Source: an uncultured Azospirillum sp. (GTDB lineage Bacteria > Pseudomonadota > Alphaproteobacteria > RF32 > CAG-239). Taken from it: DNA of 64,000 nucleotides. The position numbers and the translations under genes were made by a program. Location: assembly GCA_900539605.1 (NCBI GenBank), contig UQCS01000004.1:17779-81778 (forward strand). The letters are read 5' to 3'. Shown in pieces: positions 25,874-34,381 of the stretch. The stretch's first letter is position 1. Each line of letters begins with the position of its first letter. Under the pieces are notes generated by a model. That model searched no databases and had not been told where the DNA came from. It was given only the letters and a program-made list of their open reading frames with translations.

Positions 25874-27217
25874 CTATTGAAAACGTTTGATTTCGTTAAT
25901 TATCGAATCACTCAGTTCCTTAACCAGCGCCTCATCGCTGCCCGAGACCCAAACCCGGATCAAAGGTTCGGTTCCCGAAGGATGAAGCACCACTCTTCCC
26001 TTGCCGGCAATTTTTTCTTCGGCTGCTTTAACCGCCGTTTTAACCTGCTCGTCCTCAACCGCCTGGCGCACCACTTCGCGGCTGGCGACCCGCGGACTGA
26101 CAAAAACAAACGGATCAAAGGCAAAACGCGGAAAAATTTCACTCATTTTTTTGCCGCTTTTTAACAATCCGATACAAACCAAAAGCGCCACCACCAACGC
26201 ATCGCCGGTTTTGCTGTAGTCGGCAACCACCACATGGCCGGATTCTTCGCCGCCGACACTGCAACCAACTTCCTGCATTTTGGCAATCACGGCCCTTTCG
26301 CCTACTTTGGTACTGTAATATTCCATTCCCATCGCGCGAACATACCGTTCCAGAGCCGTATTTGACAACACTGTCGACACCACCGCATTGCCGGTGTATT
26401 TTCCGTCGGCTTTCAAGGTTTCGGCAACAAAGGCAATTAACTGTTCGCTGGCCACTTTTTCGCCTTTTTCGTTACAGACAATAATGCGGTCACCGTCACC
26501 GTCAACGGCTATCCCCAACTGAGCGTGAGCTTCGCGCACCGTCTCAAACATCTTTTCCGGATGTTGCGAACCGCACTCGCGGTTAATGTTATAACCGTCG
26601 GGCTGCGTGCCGATCGCAATGACACCGGCGCCCAAATCCTTAAACACCTGCGGCATAATCTCGGAGAAAACACCGTTGGCACAGTCAAGCACCACCCGCA
26701 ATCCTTTCAGCGGATGAGGAGTGTCGATAAAACTTTTGGCCTTTTCCAAATACAGGACCACCGCTTCTTTGTTTTCGCTCACGGTGCCGATTTTGCTGCT
26801 GTCGAGCGCAAAATTATCTTCGGCAATCATTTCCTCAAGACGGGACGTGACCTGATCGGAAAACTTGTCGCCGGCAGCGGTAATCAGCTTAATTCCGTTA
26901 TCCTGATACGGATTGTGAGAAGCCGTAATCATTACCGACATATCGACACCAAGATCCGGTGTCACCGACGTTACGGCCGGCGTTGGCAAAACGCCGAGTT
27001 TTACAACGTCAACCCCGGCAGCAGTTAATCCGGCAGTCAGAGCGGCTTCCAGCATTTCGCCCGAAACCCGGGTATCACGGCCGACCGCCGCGCACCGTTT
27101 GTTTTTACAAACTTCGAGCCCGCAGGCCATTCCGAGTTTAACGGCAAATTCAGCCGTCATCGGATAAACATTGGCCACCCCGCGCACCCCGTCGGTACCA
27201 AACAATTTTTTTACCAT
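25874..27217 (-). CDS. glmM: Phosphoglucosamine mutase
   Basis: Converts glucosamine-6-phosphate to glucosamine-1-phosphate for UDP-GlcNAc, and so for peptidoglycan and lipopolysaccharide. MVKKLFGTDGVRGVAN at the start, the phosphoserine loop VMITASHNPYQDNG, the metal loop DGDGDR and the substrate loop GGEESGH are all intact. The phosphate-binding HPSGTEPLIRVW is near the end. AGGAG is 8 nt before the ATG at 27217, better than the GTG at 27223. It sits behind ftsH, as in many proteobacteria, after a terminator. Confidence 0.97.
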   Translation of the reverse strand: MVKKLFGTDGVRGVANVYPMTAEFAVKLGMACGLEVCKNKRCAAVGRDTRVSGEMLEAALTAGLTAAGVDVVKLGVLPTPAVTSVTPDLGVDMSVMITASHNPYQDNGIKLITAAGDKFSDQVTSRLEEMIAEDNFALDSSKIGTVSENKEAVVLYLEKAKSFIDTPHPLKGLRVVLDCANGVFSEIMPQVFKDLGAGVIAIGTQPDGYNINRECGSQHPEKMFETVREAHAQLGIAVDGDGDRIIVCNEKGEKVASEQLIAFVAETLKADGKYTGNAVVSTVLSNTALERYVRAMGMEYYSTKVGERAVIAKMQEVGCSVGGEESGHVVVADYSKTGDALVVALLVCIGLLKSGKKMSEIFPRFAFDPFVFVSPRVASREVVRQAVEDEQVKTAVKAAEEKIAGKGRVVLHPSGTEPLIRVWVSGSDEALVKELSDSIINEIKRFQ

Positions 27218-27307
27218 AGTCACAACTCCTGTTACGTTTTTTTATCAATATATAAACATTCGCCGCAAATAGCAAATTCATTTTACCAGAATCAGGAGCT
27301 TTCCCCA

Positions 27308-27341
27308 ATAAAACCCCCCGTTCAAACAAACGGGGGTGTTT
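27308..27341 (-). terminator. Terminator between ftsH and glmM
   Basis: Minus strand ACCCCCGTT / AACGGGGGGT stem, then Ts. Confidence 0.85.
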
Positions 27342-27356
27342 CGTAAAATAACACTT

Positions 27357-29225
27357 TTATAACTCAGGAACAGAAGCCTGGGTTTGTTTGGAAGCATCAA
27401 CCGGCGATTCTCCCGCCTTGTTGATTTTTTCGCCGTTGATAACCTGCTTGATTTCTTCGCCGGTCAGTGTTTCGTACTCAATCAAAGCTTCGGACAGCCG
27501 TTCCCATTCATCTTTTTTATCTTTAAGAATTTTAAGAGCGCCTTCATGAGCTTCACAAACCAGTCGTTTGATCTCGCTGTCAACCACACGGGCGGTTTCT
27601 TCGCTCATGTTTTTGTTTTGGGTTACCGACTTGCCGAGAAAAACCTCTTCCGAATTTTCGGCATACAGCACCGGTCCCAGCAACTCGCTCATTCCCCATT
27701 CGGTAACCATCGCCCGCGCCAGCTTGGTCGCCGCCGCAATATCCGAAGATGCCCCACTGGTTACTTTTTCGGAACCGAATTTCAGTTCCTCGGCGGCACG
27801 ACCGCCCATGCAAATAATCAAACGTGACAGCATTTTGGCCCGAGAATAAGAATACTGATCTTTTTCCGGCAGTTGCTGAACCATGCCGAGCGCTCGTCCC
27901 CGCGGGATAATCGTCGCTTTGTGAATCGGATCGGTCTCGCTGACATTCAACGAACAAATCGCATGCCCGGCTTCGTGATAAGCCGTCAGTTTCTTTTCCT
28001 GCTCGTCCATCGCCATCGACTTGCGCTCATTTCCCATCAGCACTTTATCTTTGGCGTCGTCAAAATCTTTGGAAGTGACCTTGCGCTTGTTGCGGCGGGC
28101 TGCCATCAGAGCCGCTTCGTTCACCAGATTAGCCAGATCGGCTCCCGAAAATCCGGGCGTTCCGCGCGCAACCACTGCCAGATTGACGTCTTTGGCCAAC
28201 GGAACTTTACGAACATGGACCTTCAAAATTTCTTCGCGTCCTTTAACATCCGGATTCGGCACCACCACCTGACGGTCAAATCGCCCCGGGCGCAAAAGCG
28301 CCGGATCCAAAACATCGGGCCGGTTGGTTGCCGCAATCAGAATAACGTTTTCGTTCTCATCAAAACCATCCATTTCGACCAACAGCTGGTTGAGGGTCTG
28401 CTCCCGCTCGTCGTTGCCGCCGCCCAGACCGGCACCGCGGTGACGACCGACGGCATCAATCTCGTCGATAAACAGCAGACAGGGTGAGTTTTTCTTTGCC
28501 TGTGCAAACATATCGCGAACCCGGGAAGCACCGACACCAACAAACATCTCCACAAAATCGGAACCGGAAATCGAAAAGAACGGAACATCGGCTTCGCCGG
28601 CAACCGCTTTTGCCAACAAAGTTTTACCGGTTCCCGGAGGTCCGACCAGCAAAACCCCCTTCGGGATTTTGCCGCCCAACCGCTGAAACTTGGCCGGATC
28701 TTTCAAAAAGTCGATCACTTCTTCCAACTCCTGTTTGGATTCGTCGCAACCGGCAACATCGGCAAAAGTTACTTTTTTGGCGTTTTCCAACAACCGGGCG
28801 CGCGACTTGCCGAAGCTCATCGCCTTGCTGTTGCCCGCATTAGCCTGACGCATAAAGAAAATCCATACCCCGATCAACAAAATCATCGGAAACCATGAAA
28901 TAAGAATTCCCCAAAAAGTGTTGGCAGAAGTATCTTCCGGCTTGGCATTGACAACCACACCGTTTTTGCGCAAGGTTTCGATCATTGTCGGATCATACGG
29001 CGTATAAGTATAAAACTTGCCACCCTCGGTATAGGTTCCGTAAACGTCCGGCCCCGAAACCGTCACTTCTGCAACCTTGTGGTTTTCCACCTGGTTCATA
29101 AATTCGGAAAACGGCAGCTGCCCGCTGGCACCCGTCATCGGCGAACCTTTGCCGAACATATTGGCAATTGCGGTCAACAAAATAATTGCCGCCAGCCAAA
29201 AAATTAAACTCTTACCTATTTTCAT
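27357..29225 (-). CDS. ftsH: ATP-dependent zinc metalloprotease FtsH
   Basis: Membrane-bound AAA+ protease hexamer that degrades unassembled membrane proteins and regulators such as LpxC. TM1 at about 7-23, a periplasmic domain, TM2 at about 105-125, Walker A GPPGTGKT at 195-202, Walker B FIDEID near 252, SRH region [18 protein letters not shown], and the zinc site HEAGH at 417-421. Length of 622 residues is typical. It follows tilS, the usual order. Confidence 0.98.
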   Translation of the reverse strand: MKIGKSLIFWLAAIILLTAIANMFGKGSPMTGASGQLPFSEFMNQVENHKVAEVTVSGPDVYGTYTEGGKFYTYTPYDPTMIETLRKNGVVVNAKPEDTSANTFWGILISWFPMILLIGVWIFFMRQANAGNSKAMSFGKSRARLLENAKKVTFADVAGCDESKQELEEVIDFLKDPAKFQRLGGKIPKGVLLVGPPGTGKTLLAKAVAGEADVPFFSISGSDFVEMFVGVGASRVRDMFAQAKKNSPCLLFIDEIDAVGRHRGAGLGGGNDEREQTLNQLLVEMDGFDENENVILIAATNRPDVLDPALLRPGRFDRQVVVPNPDVKGREEILKVHVRKVPLAKDVNLAVVARGTPGFSGADLANLVNEAALMAARRNKRKVTSKDFDDAKDKVLMGNERKSMAMDEQEKKLTAYHEAGHAICSLNVSETDPIHKATIIPRGRALGMVQQLPEKDQYSYSRAKMLSRLIICMGGRAAEELKFGSEKVTSGASSDIAAATKLARAMVTEWGMSELLGPVLYAENSEEVFLGKSVTQNKNMSEETARVVDSEIKRLVCEAHEGALKILKDKKDEWERLSEALIEYETLTGEEIKQVINGEKINKAGESPVDASKQTQASVPEL

Positions 29226-29300
29226 TCCAGTTCCTTATCAATAATCAATCTGGTCTATATATAGTTTTTTTATCGGCAAAACACAATAGACTTCCGTTAT

Positions 29301-30401
29301 TCATTTTTGTCGGGTCGTCAACAGACACTTCAACGCATGAGGAATCACCATCTTTTCATATGCGGGAAAACGCTGTACAAAGTCTTTCCATGGCAGGCTG
29401 TCCGGTGTTTTTTTCTCTTTGCTTTCACCGACGATCCACAACCGTTTCTGAAACGGAACCAACACACAACCGCCCAGGGTACAACCGCGAAAATGCGGAT
29501 CGGCCATCGTTTTAAGCAGACGTTCCAATTCTTCATATTCGGGAGGATAATTACCACCGCCGATTTGCCGCAGCAACCGCGCCAACACCCGCCTTTTCAA
29601 TTCCGGATGCAAAGCGTTGAGCGCTGTAGGGGAAATACTGGCGGCTATTTGTTCAAAATAGCGCACATAACGATTCACAAACTGATCGGTTTCATTTTCA
29701 AAATACGCCCGCGCCTCACTCAGCGCTTTGGCCGTTTCGGCCAGCCGCCGTACCGAAATTCCGGTTTCTTTTTCCAGCCGCGGCAGGAATTTACGCATCC
29801 GAACCCGTAAAAAATCATCACACTCGTTAGAAACGTCTTCGGCCCACCCGATTTGATTGTTGCGCAGCAAACCCTTTAATTCCGCCGGATCAATATCCAA
29901 CAGCGGCCGAATCAGATTAATTCTGCCGCGACGCGAAAAAGGTTGTATCGATGCCAGCCCGTCAACCCCGCTTCCCCGTTGCAAACGCATTAAAAAGGTC
30001 TCGGCCTGATCTGTTTGATGATGCGCCGTCAGCAAATATTCAATTTCATGGGCAACACACCATTCTTCCAACAGTCTATAGCGCCCTAAACGCGCTTTTT
30101 CTTCCAAACTGCCGCTCGTTTGGTCCGGAAACCAGTTAAGAATATGATGTTCCATCCCCCATTCCGCCGCCAGCGCCGCTACCATTTCGGCTTCGGCACC
30201 TGCTTCAGGACGCAGATGATGGTTAACCGTCAACATCACTGCGCGGCCGCCGTGTTCTTTTACATATTCACGCAGCAAGAAGGCCAGCGCCAACGAATCC
30301 GCACCGCCCGATACGGCAACGGCAACTTCACGCAATACCAGACCATAATCGGCAGCGATCCGTTCCATTCCGGCGGCAAACTTCTTAGTCAGACTTTCCA
30401 T
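29301..30401 (-). CDS. tilS: tRNA(Ile)-lysidine synthase
   Basis: Changes the wobble base C34 of tRNA-Ile(CAU) to lysidine so that AUA is read as Ile. The N-terminal N-type ATP pyrophosphatase loop SGGADS is at residues 31-36. The family blocks LTVNHHLRPEAGAEAE, LTAHHQTDQAETFLMRL, RGSGVDGLASI and RPLLDI follow. The C-terminal domain is shorter than in E. coli (366 residues in total), which is common in alphaproteobacteria. It lies between cpoB and ftsH on the same strand. Confidence 0.95.
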   Translation of the reverse strand: MESLTKKFAAGMERIAADYGLVLREVAVAVSGGADSLALAFLLREYVKEHGGRAVMLTVNHHLRPEAGAEAEMVAALAAEWGMEHHILNWFPDQTSGSLEEKARLGRYRLLEEWCVAHEIEYLLTAHHQTDQAETFLMRLQRGSGVDGLASIQPFSRRGRINLIRPLLDIDPAELKGLLRNNQIGWAEDVSNECDDFLRVRMRKFLPRLEKETGISVRRLAETAKALSEARAYFENETDQFVNRYVRYFEQIAASISPTALNALHPELKRRVLARLLRQIGGGNYPPEYEELERLLKTMADPHFRGCTLGGCVLVPFQKRLWIVGESKEKKTPDSLPWKDFVQRFPAYEKMVIPHALKCLLTTRQK

Positions 30402-30421
30402 CGTTTACAGCCTGTTTTTCA

Positions 30422-31258
30422 TTATTTGCAGCCCAGTTTCTTGGCTCCTTCGGCCGCCTTGTTTTTTAGTGTCTTGTCAGCTTTCGGAAATTCGGTCGGC
30501 AAACTGACAAACGCGGCACAGGCTTCGTCTTTTTTGTTGAGAGACTGCATCGACATGCCCAACTTCAACAAACTGTCGGCTCTTTTGGGACTTTCCTTGT
30601 AATTTTGATATCCCTTGGCAAAAGAAACGGCCGCACGGTCAAATTCTTTGCGGGCATAGTAAGTTTCTCCCAACCAATATTGAGCATTTCCGGCTAACTT
30701 ATCCTTAGGATGCTTGGAAAGAATCTTATTGAAATTTTCCTCAGCAGCGGCGTAATCGGTTGCTTTCAAGGCTTCTAACCCTTTTTGATAGATTTCTGCA
30801 GGGGTTGGCATTTTGATCGGTTCCAGATTATCGCCGCGGCTGATTGCGCCGCCGACAATCGCCGACGGAGCATTTTGTGCGACCGGTGCCGCAAATTTGG
30901 GTGAATTGTCAACGACGGCGGCCGTCCCCGAGCCGGTAATTTTTTTTCCTTCCAACAGTTTCATCCGCACATCAATGTCTTTATTGACCAAGTCCAGCTT
31001 TTCGTTCAACTGCTTAATTTTATATTCCAACTCATCCATCCTTCCCGACGCCGAACGGATAACTTCGTCCAAACGGCCAACTCGGACTTCCAGTTCCGAA
31101 TTTTCGCCGTTATAGCTTTTGCGTTGCAAAATTACCAGTTCTTCCCTCAGATCTGCCAATTCCTGCATAATCACCGTTACATCCTGGGCCGCGCACGGGA
31201 CGGTCCCCGCCATCAACAAAGCCCACACCACCGTCAACATCCGGTATTGATTTTTCAT
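30422..31258 (-). CDS. cpoB: Cell division coordinator CpoB (YbgF), Tol-Pal system
   Basis: Periplasmic protein that links peptidoglycan synthesis to outer-membrane constriction. It has an N-terminal signal peptide (MKNQYRMLTVVWALLMAG, cleavage near AAQ), a coiled-coil segment at about 28-95 (VIMQELADLREEL, LEYKIKQLNEKLDLVNK), a short linker and a C-terminal TPR region (AEENFNKILSKHPKDKLAGNAQYWLGE and the following repeat). The ATG at 31258 was chosen because AAAGG lies upstream; a TTG at 31267 is also in frame. It follows pal. Confidence 0.93.
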   Translation of the reverse strand: MKNQYRMLTVVWALLMAGTVPCAAQDVTVIMQELADLREELVILQRKSYNGENSELEVRVGRLDEVIRSASGRMDELEYKIKQLNEKLDLVNKDIDVRMKLLEGKKITGSGTAAVVDNSPKFAAPVAQNAPSAIVGGAISRGDNLEPIKMPTPAEIYQKGLEALKATDYAAAEENFNKILSKHPKDKLAGNAQYWLGETYYARKEFDRAAVSFAKGYQNYKESPKRADSLLKLGMSMQSLNKKDEACAAFVSLPTEFPKADKTLKNKAAEGAKKLGCK

Positions 31259-31327
31259 TGCTGCCAACCTTTCGTTCTATTGTCGTTTTTTTCTAGATAT
31301 AGGGCAAAATGACCCAAATCACAAGTC

Positions 31328-31362
31328 AAAAAAAGAGGTATCCCAAAGCGGACACCCCTTTT
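31328..31362 (-). terminator. Hairpin between pal and cpoB
   Basis: Minus strand AGGGGTGTCC pairs with GGATACCTCT (with G-U pairs) and T7 follows. It would attenuate transcription from pal into cpoB. Confidence 0.65.
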
Positions 31363-31399
31363 ATATAGTCTGTAAGCTTACTTTTATTAAACCGGAAGA

Positions 31400-31864
31400 T
31401 TAGTTGCCGGCTTTAACAACGGTAACGGCACGACGGTTCTGAGCCCATGCAGCTTCGTTGTTGCCGAGAACAGCCGGTCTTTCTTTACCATAAGAAATGG
31501 TAGAGATTCTGTTAGCAGCAATTCCCTGAGAAACCAGGTAATCTTTTACAGCGCTGGCGCGGCGTTCGCCCAAAGCCAAGTTGTATTCTCTGGTACCTCT
31601 TTCGTCGCAGTAGCCTTGAACAACGACGTCAACATTTTCATGTTTTTTCAGCCAGTTAACCTGAGTGTCCAGAATTTCGGTAGCATTGTCGCTTAAAGCC
31701 GAACTGTCGAAAGCAAAGAATACTCTGTCTTCGGCGTTAGCCATAAAGTTGCGTGCATCTCTGGAATCGCATTCGCTGCCGCCGAAGAAACCGCCCATTG
31801 AACCGGTCGATGAACAAGCAGACAACAAAGCAACCACGCAGAACAAACCTAAAAGTTTTTTCAT
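31400..31864 (-). CDS. pal: Peptidoglycan-associated lipoprotein
   Basis: Outer-membrane lipoprotein of the Tol-Pal envelope-constriction complex. The signal MKKLLGLFCVVALLSAC ends in an LSAC lipobox, so Cys17 is the lipidated residue. The OmpA-like peptidoglycan-binding domain covers residues ~45-150 with VVVQGYCDERGTREYNLALG and ERRASAVKDYLVSQGI. Length of 154 residues is standard. tolB, usually directly upstream, is not present within the 390 nt before pal. Confidence 0.96.
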   Translation of the reverse strand: MKKLLGLFCVVALLSACSSTGSMGGFFGGSECDSRDARNFMANAEDRVFFAFDSSALSDNATEILDTQVNWLKKHENVDVVVQGYCDERGTREYNLALGERRASAVKDYLVSQGIAANRISTISYGKERPAVLGNNEAAWAQNRRAVTVVKAGN

Positions 31865-32255
31865 TTTATTTTCTCCATATGGGTTTCATTTATTAAATAA
31901 CTAATACATCAGCTAACTTAAGCAATAATAGTTTATTTTTCAATAACAAAAACACAAAAAAGCAAAAAAAATAAAACTTTTTTCCCAATGCCTGATACAA
32001 CCATCGCTTTAATTATGATTTTTCGCTATAAAACTGATTTCAGGCTCTCCGCGTAACCGTTTTTTATATTTCTTCTTTGCGCAATGGCCGAGAAACATTA
32101 GCTTTCTACTTTATTTCTGGCGCCATATTATCATAATATATTATGTCAAGATCCCTGTTTTACGGCTTCACCAATCATTCAAAGTCAATTTTTCTCCTGT
32201 TGCAGCCGTTTTTTAAAAGCAACAGGCGTCTGACAATGTCAGACGCCCGTTAAAA
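31865..32255. other. Intergenic AT-rich region
   Basis: About 390 nt without a credible gene. The part next to pal is A-rich on the plus strand and probably holds its promoter, though I see no clean -35/-10 pair. A perfect 14-nt palindrome CATAATATATTATG lies at 32132-32145 and could be a regulator site. Near 32218-32245 a 9-bp inverted repeat (GCGTCTGAC / GTCAGACGC) ends the 32256 gene, without a strong T-run. Confidence 0.4.
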
Positions 32256-32942
32256 CTACAGATAAGCCTTTCTCAACCGGCAGCAATAATCGGCATCGAA
32301 AAATCCCCATTGATTATATTGACAGGCACCGCAACTATAGGTGACAGGATACCTTGTCGCACAACCGCTCCATATTTCCGTCAATCGGACGATGGATTCA
32401 CGCACTGCTGCCAGCAACGCCGGATCGGTTTTCCGCAGAACCGGCGCCACCGCCGACAAAAATTGCGGCAAACAGGCGTTGGTAAGCCCAAATCTGTCCG
32501 CTTCGGTCACCGTTTTTATAACCGAGGCCAGGATTTCGTTTTTGCCTGTAGCATAATAAGCCAGCATTTCCGGCTGATACAAAGCGGCTATTCCGTCTTC
32601 CACCGCACTCAAACGGTATCTCATGCAGTCAGCAACCAAATGCAGCAGCCGCTCTTCCGATCCTGCAAAAGATTTGATACGCGGAATAAAGACACGCCAA
32701 AAGTCCGAAAGCGTGGCCCCATACGGAAAAATATCCCGGGTTATCCCAACCACATGACAGTTAAGTACTTCGTAAACTTCGGCATAATTGGCCGGCATTG
32801 TTTCCAGCAGCCTTTTCTGAACAATCCGTTGCATTTCATCGACGAGAGTGTTCCATTCTTCCTCCTGTTCCCGATGTCGGAACCAAGCTGTTTCGGAAGA
32901 AGTGTTCAACCAGAGAAAAAAACTTTTTAATTTTTCATTCAT
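32256..32942 (-). CDS. Hypothetical protein (228 aa)
   Basis: Unrecognised cytoplasmic protein, mainly helical, with a cysteine-rich C-terminus (CATRYPVTYSCGACQYNQWG, then a later CC) that could bind zinc. No signal peptide or membrane span. The upstream leader (AATTTAAATCTATTATT before ATG) has no Shine-Dalgarno site, as in the other orphan genes in this region. Probably monocistronic; a GC-rich inverted repeat lies just downstream. Confidence 0.6.
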   Translation of the reverse strand: MNEKLKSFFLWLNTSSETAWFRHREQEEEWNTLVDEMQRIVQKRLLETMPANYAEVYEVLNCHVVGITRDIFPYGATLSDFWRVFIPRIKSFAGSEERLLHLVADCMRYRLSAVEDGIAALYQPEMLAYYATGKNEILASVIKTVTEADRFGLTNACLPQFLSAVAPVLRKTDPALLAAVRESIVRLTEIWSGCATRYPVTYSCGACQYNQWGFFDADYCCRLRKAYL

Positions 32943-33069
32943 AATAATAGATTTAAATTAATAAAAAAATTTTTTACTTGTCCTAAACAAACGGCCATTT
33001 TTACCGGCCCTTTGTGAAAAGGGATCACAACAATCAGCATCTTCGATTCGGAAGATCGTTTTGCAAAGA

Positions 33070-33100
33070 CAAAAAGAGCAGGCATATACCTGCTCTTTTT
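33070..33100 (-). terminator. Bidirectional terminator of the 33124 gene
   Basis: AAAGAGCAGG / CCTGCTCTTT stem with As before and Ts after. Confidence 0.88.
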
Positions 33101-33123
33101 GGTGTCAGCGTTTGTTGCTACGG

Positions 33124-33705
33124 CTACGGTTCCATAACCATTCCGCGCCACTGTCTTGCCAACGGCTCGGGAAGTTCACACCCGTGCTGGCACAGATCGC
33201 TCATCAGAGCCATGAACTCTCGGCGCGTTCCGTAAGAACATTCGGGATAGGCGATCAGAAAAGCGATCACGGCGTCCCGCGTGAACGGAAGTCGGGAGAG
33301 TTTCTCGACACTGTCCGGGAACGCGGTGGTCAGAGCCTTGGCGATAGCTTCTTCTTCCTGAGACATCTTCTTGACCGGCACTTTCATACCTTCACAGATT
33401 TGCTTCAGCTCTTCCGGAACCTCAAACTGGTTTTTCTCGAGGTCTTTCAGCAGCATCGCCAGTTTTTCACCATGGCCTTCCAGCACTTCGGGGAACTTGA
33501 TCAGCATGTCGATAAACTGCTGAGGATTGAACCCCGGATGAGAATCGGCTTCGAAGTAAGAACTCGGAAAATTGGCCGCGAATTGCTTCAGCAAAACTTT
33601 TTTCTGAGTGTTCACCGCTGCTTCTACAACCGAATTCTTACCGGCAGCAGCCAGAATTTCACATGCAGCGCCATACAACGCTTCGAAGTTTTGAAATTTC
33701 ATCAT
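33124..33705 (-). CDS. Hypothetical helical protein (193 aa), related to the 33860 gene product
   Basis: No known family. The sequence is almost entirely helical and soluble. The N-terminal half resembles the neighbouring protein encoded at 33860-34174: NTQKKVLLKQFAANFPSS here against NQRKVLKEMFDASFPPS there, and FPEVLEGHGEK against YPELLAGNTEK. The second half adds ~100 residues, including VPEELKQICEGMKVPVKKM. The two genes look like an old tandem duplication. The start has no Shine-Dalgarno site. Confidence 0.65.
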   Translation of the reverse strand: MMKFQNFEALYGAACEILAAAGKNSVVEAAVNTQKKVLLKQFAANFPSSYFEADSHPGFNPQQFIDMLIKFPEVLEGHGEKLAMLLKDLEKNQFEVPEELKQICEGMKVPVKKMSQEEEAIAKALTTAFPDSVEKLSRLPFTRDAVIAFLIAYPECSYGTRREFMALMSDLCQHGCELPEPLARQWRGMVMEP

Positions 33706-33757
33706 AACAAATGATTTTTATGTTTAACAATTGAGAAAATAATTCGAATTCGTTTTT

Positions 33758-33786
33758 AATGTAACAATTTTAGACAAAACTGTCAA
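33758..33786 (-). promoter_or_regulatory. Promoter of the 33124-33705 gene
   Basis: Minus strand TTGACA, 17-nt spacer, TACATT, roughly 50 nt before the start codon. Confidence 0.6.
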
Positions 33787-33803
33787 CAGAAAATGTTGTA
33801 AAT

Positions 33804-33832
33804 TTAAAGCGCCGTCGGCTGACGGCGCTTTA
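33804..33832 (-). terminator. Hairpin behind the 33860 gene
   Basis: AAAGCGCCGTC / GACGGCGCTTT perfect 11-bp stem with a 4-nt loop; only a short T-run. Confidence 0.65.
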
Positions 33833-33859
33833 AATATCTCAAATGATGGGAGCAGTCGC

Positions 33860-34174
33860 TTATTTAAACCACATATACTTTTCCGTATTCCCTGCCAGCA
33901 GCTCGGGATATTCATCCATCAGCTGCACAAACAGTTCACGGTCGGCGGCTTCCATCCGACGCGCATCTTCCTCTGAGGGAGGAAAAGAGGCATCAAACAT
34001 TTCCTTAAGCACTTTTCGCTGGTTGCGGGCGCTTTCTTCGATTCCTTTTCGCATGGCGATCCAGGCGCCAAGAGAACCTTCCACATCGTACACAATCGTC
34101 GCCCACCCTTCCGATAACAGAATTTCAGGTCTGAAGGTGCTGGCATAAAGCTGCTTAAAACAATTCAAATTCAT
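33860..34174 (-). CDS. Hypothetical helical protein (104 aa), paralogue of the 33124 gene product
   Basis: Short helical protein beginning MNLNCFKQLYASTFRPEILL. It matches the N-terminal half of the downstream neighbour in length, motif order and several identities. The frame extends to a TTG at 34237, but that codon lies inside the -35 box, so ATG 34174 is the start. The leader is TTATTAATTATTAAATTT-like and SD-less. Function unknown. Confidence 0.6.
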   Translation of the reverse strand: MNLNCFKQLYASTFRPEILLSEGWATIVYDVEGSLGAWIAMRKGIEESARNQRKVLKEMFDASFPPSEEDARRMEAADRELFVQLMDEYPELLAGNTEKYMWFK

Positions 34175-34208
34175 AGTAGTAAATTTAATAATTAATAACT
34201 GTTTATGA

Positions 34209-34237
34209 TATATATATTTTTTTGTCTTTTTAGTCAA
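34209..34237 (-). promoter_or_regulatory. Promoter of the 33860-34174 gene
   Basis: Minus strand TTGACT, 17-nt spacer, TATATA. Confidence 0.6.
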
Positions 34238-34276
34238 GTTATTTTATCGGCCGTTACCATCCTCTTTCTCACAAAC

Positions 34277-34309
34277 AAAAATACCGGCCGTTTTCACGAC
34301 CGGTATTTT
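34277..34309 (-). terminator. Terminator downstream of ppdK
   Basis: AATACCGG / CCGGTATT stem flanked by As and Ts; works on either strand. It lies about 75 nt past the ppdK stop. Confidence 0.75.
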
Positions 34310-34381
34310 GCAACATTTTTAACAGAAACGCCGCCGGGAAACTGCCGTTTTTTGAGAGCTTCCCGCTACGATAACTGCTAC

